Source: DASTRU01 sp035761045 (GTDB lineage: Bacteria; Pseudomonadota; Gammaproteobacteria; Burkholderiales; Burkholderiaceae_E). From it: a stretch of 5,574 nt of DNA. Shown here piece by piece: positions 5,344-5,574 of this stretch. Where the stretch lies: assembly GCA_035761045.1 (NCBI GenBank), contig DASTRU010000067.1, positions 1 to 5,574 on the forward strand, read 5' to 3'. How positions within the stretch are numbered: position 1 is the first letter of the stretch; each line of letters begins with the position of its first letter. Made by a program: the position numbers and the translations under genes. The notes under the pieces were generated by a model that saw nothing but the letters and a program-made list of their open reading frames with translations, ran no database searches and was not told the origin of the DNA.

Positions 5344-5574
5344 ATGAATCGCCCGCCTGTTCGCCTGACTGAACAAGCCGTCGCGAAATTTCCGCGGTGG
5401 GTGTTGTTCGCGATCATGCTCGCCTATGCCTTGCCTGGCTTGTTTGGCCGAGATCCATGGCGATCGGACGACGCCATCGGTTTTGGGGTGATGTGGACGA
5501 TGGCGCAGGGTAGCTGGCGCGATTGGCTTATTCCCAATGTCGTCGGCGCGCCGTTTTTCGACGACGGTCCGTTG
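5344..5574 (+). CDS. Putative GT-C (ArnT/PMT-like) membrane glycosyltransferase, 3'-truncated by window edge
   Basis: Only the first 77 residues are inside the window, with no stop. This ATG is the first possible start after an in-frame TGA at 5326-5328. No Shine-Dalgarno is visible. A hydrophobic helix at residues 18-35 (PRWVLFAIMLAYALPGLF) is followed by GRDPWRSDDAIGFGVMW (35-51). This resembles the first periplasmic loop of GT-C enzymes, where a DPW..DE-type motif supplies the catalytic acid; Asp42 or Asp43 is the likely equivalent. The segments GSWRDWLIPNVVG and PFFDDGPL also fit such proteins, which usually read WL.P...G.PF...PPL. These enzymes move sugars from polyprenyl-phosphate donors onto lipid A or other periplasmic acceptors. 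The substrate cannot be judged from this fragment. Confidence 0.72.
   Translation, partial: MNRPPVRLTEQAVAKFPRWVLFAIMLAYALPGLFGRDPWRSDDAIGFGVMWTMAQGSWRDWLIPNVVGAPFFDDGPL

Overview
The window reads as an ordinary housekeeping stretch of a betaproteobacterial chromosome. Burkholderiales is the best fit, possibly near Alcaligenaceae. The evidence is the gene order trmD-rplS-CoA pyrophosphatase-CobD/AmpE-like followed by trxA-rho-rpmE (type B), GC-rich codon use, and protein sequences that resemble my recollection of Burkholderia and Bordetella orthologues. The genus cannot be fixed by eye. All seven genes lie on the + strand. I see no tRNA, rRNA, IS element, CRISPR array or prophage gene.

Block 1 (1-1159) is the tail of a ribosome/tRNA-modification operon. 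It holds trmD (5' end outside the window) and rplS, closed by a textbook intrinsic terminator (12-bp stem plus five T). Block 2 (1178-2917) holds a Nudix hydrolase of the CoA-pyrophosphatase type, then a polytopic membrane protein of the CobD/CbiB-AmpE superfamily. Neither has a recognisable Shine-Dalgarno.

A 283-nt gap (2918-3200) follows, the longest non-coding stretch here. It contains a possible promoter, a possible 14-codon leader ORF ending Trp-Cys-Ala-Cys-Gly, and a three-part nested inverted repeat just before trxA. Block 3 (3201-5316) is trxA, a C-rich 107-nt leader with its own hairpin, rho, a good sigma-70-like promoter, rpmE encoding a cysteine-free type B L31, and a hairpin with a UUCG tetraloop. 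Block 4 (5344-end) is the N-terminus of a putative GT-C membrane glycosyltransferase that runs off the window.

The genes cover tRNA m1G37 modification (reading-frame maintenance), two large-subunit proteins, cofactor-nucleotide housekeeping, thiol redox and transcription termination. No clearly new system is visible. The regions most worth a second look are non-coding: the trxA leader and the C-rich rho leader, which is a plausible site of Rho autoregulation. Among the proteins, TrmD has two local oddities next to its active site, and the CobD/AmpE-like protein has an unknown role.
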